From an uncultured Azospirillum sp. (GTDB lineage: Bacteria; Pseudomonadota; Alphaproteobacteria; RF32; CAG-239): a DNA stretch of 27,034 nucleotides. The stretch spans positions 1 to 27,034 of the forward strand of contig CANDEX010000016.1 of the NCBI GenBank assembly GCA_947383875.1, given 5' to 3'. The position numbers and the translations under genes are program-made. This document shows, in pieces, positions 25,414 to 27,034 of the stretch. Numbering within the stretch: position 1 is the first letter of the stretch; each line of letters begins with the position of its first letter. The notes beneath the pieces are model-generated. The model saw only the letters and a list, made by a program, of their open reading frames with translations, had not been told where the DNA came from and did not search any database.

Positions 25414-26847
25414 TTATGCAAGCTTCGCTAATGCCGCGTTAATTCTGTTCAAGCTTTCATCCTTGCCCAAAACAACAGCCAATTCGGTAGCTCCGCCCGG
25501 GGTGGTCTCTTTTCCGCTCAAGGCAATGCGCACCGGATATAATACCTGACCGTTTTTCAAACCATTGTTTGCAGCCAAAGTTTTCAAAGTTTCAAACAGA
25601 GCTTCATTTGTCCAGTCTGCTTGTTGTGCAAGAACATCCGCTGCCAATGCCAAAGAGGTTTTAGCAATTTCGGCATCAGACTTCATTTTTTTATTGGTAT
25701 AAAGTTCAGAAGAAAATTCCGGAACCTGTTCAATAAAATCAATCTGCGCCGGAATATCATTTAAAACTTCAATACGCGATTGCAACACTTTGCTTAATTC
25801 CGTTTCGTTGACTTTACGGGTAAGAACCTGACGATAAAAAGGTTCTGCCAATTTATGAAATTCTTCTGCAGGCAATGCTCGGATATAGCAGCCATTCATC
25901 CAAGTCAACTTGGTAATGTCAAAAATTGCCGGAGATTTATTCAGGCGTTCCGCAGTGAAGGCTTTTTTCAATTCTTCCAACGAAAAGATTTCCTGCTCCG
26001 TGCCCGGGTTCCATCCCAGCAGAGCAATATAGTTAAGGATAGCTTCCGGCAAATAGCCTTTCGCAACCAAATCCTGAAATGAAGCATCGCCATTACGTTT
26101 GCTTAACTTATGCTGCGCATCTTTCATTACCTGCGGCACATGAACATAAATCGGCGGCGTCCAGCCGAAAGTTTCATAAATCAGATTATATTTCGGAGTG
26201 GATGAAATATATTCGTTGCCGCGGACAACATGGGTAATTTCCATCAAATGGTCATCGACAACATTCGCGAAGTTGTAGGTCGGGAATCCGTCAGATTTCA
26301 ACAAAACACCTTCATCCAAATCATCATAATCGATTTCAATATCACCATAAACGACATCATGGAATTTGGATTTTCCGGTTTTGTTAATCGTCTGGCGCAC
26401 CACAAATTTTTCTCCGGCGGCAATACGTTTGCGGGCTTCGTCTACGCTCAAAAGCTTGCAAGGGTCTTTAAATTTAACCGGAATCGCATTTTCGTCATCG
26501 CTGTCTTCATTATCTGTCGCAGCGCAAAAGCAATAATGTGCACCACCCAAATCAACCAGTTTATGCGCATATTCAGCGTAAATCGGTTTACGTTCAGATT
26601 GGACATAAGGCCCATAATTACCGCCAATATCCGGGCCTTCATCCCAGTTCATGCCGACACGTTTTAATGTGGCATAAATAATATCGGTTGCTCCTTCAAC
26701 AAAACGTTTCTGATCCGTATCTTCAATTCGCAAGATAAAATCACCATTATCGGCTTTGGCAATCAGATATTCATATAAGGCCGTGCGGAGATTGCCAATA
26801 TGCATATAACCGGTCGGACTTGGAGCAAAACGGGTACGGGTTTTCAT
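25414..26847 (-). CDS. gltX: Glutamyl-tRNA synthetase
   Basis: 477 aa, the normal length. Class I synthetase: the HIGH motif is H16-I-G-N19 in FAPSPTGYMHIGNLRTAL, and the KMSKR motif is K247-L-S-K-R251. RIEDTDQKRF (about 40-49) binds the amino acid end. An acidic insertion (DNEDSDDENAIP, about 111-122) sits in the acceptor-binding region. The C-terminal anticodon domain begins around residue 320. It charges tRNA-Glu, and in an alphaproteobacterium probably also tRNA-Gln for the amidotransferase route; that last point is inference. AAGGTG lies about 8 nt before the ATG. Confidence 0.97.
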   Translation of the reverse strand: MKTRTRFAPSPTGYMHIGNLRTALYEYLIAKADNGDFILRIEDTDQKRFVEGATDIIYATLKRVGMNWDEGPDIGGNYGPYVQSERKPIYAEYAHKLVDLGGAHYCFCAATDNEDSDDENAIPVKFKDPCKLLSVDEARKRIAAGEKFVVRQTINKTGKSKFHDVVYGDIEIDYDDLDEGVLLKSDGFPTYNFANVVDDHLMEITHVVRGNEYISSTPKYNLIYETFGWTPPIYVHVPQVMKDAQHKLSKRNGDASFQDLVAKGYLPEAILNYIALLGWNPGTEQEIFSLEELKKAFTAERLNKSPAIFDITKLTWMNGCYIRALPAEEFHKLAEPFYRQVLTRKVNETELSKVLQSRIEVLNDIPAQIDFIEQVPEFSSELYTNKKMKSDAEIAKTSLALAADVLAQQADWTNEALFETLKTLAANNGLKNGQVLYPVRIALSGKETTPGGATELAVVLGKDESLNRINAALAKLA

Positions 26848-26989
26848 TTCTTAACACCTTTATTTTTGTTATTTCAGTTAAGTTCAAAATAACGCAAAAA
26901 AATATTTACGCAAGAGTTTTAACAACCTTTATCACTCTCCTATTTGCCTATTTCATTTAGACTAAGAAAAAAACACTTCTTATATTTGA

Positions 26990-27018
26990 TTGACAAAGGT
27001 TTTAGAGTGTGTTATTCT
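26990..27018 (+). promoter_or_regulatory. Strong sigma70-type promoter pointing out of the window
   Basis: A perfect TTGACA (26990-26995), 17-bp spacer and TATTCT (27013-27018). It is the best promoter match in the window. Transcription would start near 27025 and run off the right edge, so the gene it serves is not visible. The interval 26848-26989 holds no gene and should contain the divergent gltX promoter, for which I saw no clear match. Confidence 0.7.
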
Positions 27019-27034
27019 CTTAATTGATATGGTT

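Noticed and set aside
1..27034. tRNA, rRNA, insertion sequence or integrase genes
   Set aside because: I looked for cloverleaf-like 3' ends, transposase motifs and terminal inverted repeats on both strands and saw none.

Overview
This looks like a metagenome- or single-cell-derived contig from a moderately AT-rich Gram-negative bacterium, most likely an alphaproteobacterium of a gut or host-associated lineage. The reasons are an ELM1/DUF1022 protein, an ABHD10-like hydrolase, a STAS-fused MlaE permease grouped with MCE and PqiC-like genes, outer-membrane lipoproteins, and an arginine acid-resistance pair. The lineage is inferred from gene content; no rRNA or tRNA gene is present to confirm it. 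The first 46 bases are not biological: they match an Illumina TruSeq P5/index/Read 1 adapter that was left on the contig.

Layout. 1-46 is adapter. 47-236 is the 3' flank of a lost upstream gene, ending in an intrinsic terminator. 260-1051 is a YmdB-type (TIGR00282) phosphoesterase. 6976 down to 1184 (minus) is a complete tripartite RND efflux operon: adaptor, inner-membrane pump, outer-membrane lipoprotein channel. 6977-7228 is a control region with a promoter for that operon and an orphan plus-strand terminator. 7229-9260 is an AT-rich accessory patch of two convergent genes 4 bp apart: a GH108-type muramidase with a long unstructured N-terminus, and a secreted protein made of two copies of a four-cysteine domain. 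9389-10684 is an ELM1-like protein. 12121 down to 10685 (minus) is an ABHD10-like hydrolase followed by a protein I do not recognise. 12170-15311 is a GT4 glycosyltransferase and thrS. 15312-15822 has no convincing gene but holds a triple 18-bp hairpin repeat, the thrS terminator, and a possible minus-strand element with its own terminator. 15823-19043 is a four-gene MCE/Mla-type lipid-transport operon. 20007 down to 19090 (minus) is a DUF1189-type membrane protein with a lysine-rich tail. 20178-23972 is adiC-adiA. 24083-25381 is a YcaD-like MFS transporter. 26847 down to 25414 (minus) is gltX. A textbook sigma70 promoter at 26990-27018 points out of the window.

How they work together. The window is rich in envelope functions: drug or metabolite efflux, phospholipid trafficking between membranes, glycan transfer and peptidoglycan cleavage. 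The AdiC/AdiA pair would consume cytoplasmic protons by decarboxylating arginine and exchanging agmatine for arginine, which fits an acid-exposed (gut) habitat. The two tRNA synthetases are ordinary housekeeping genes. The least explained parts are the muramidase/Cys-repeat pair (7.2-9.3 kb) and the 15.3-15.8 kb intergenic region.
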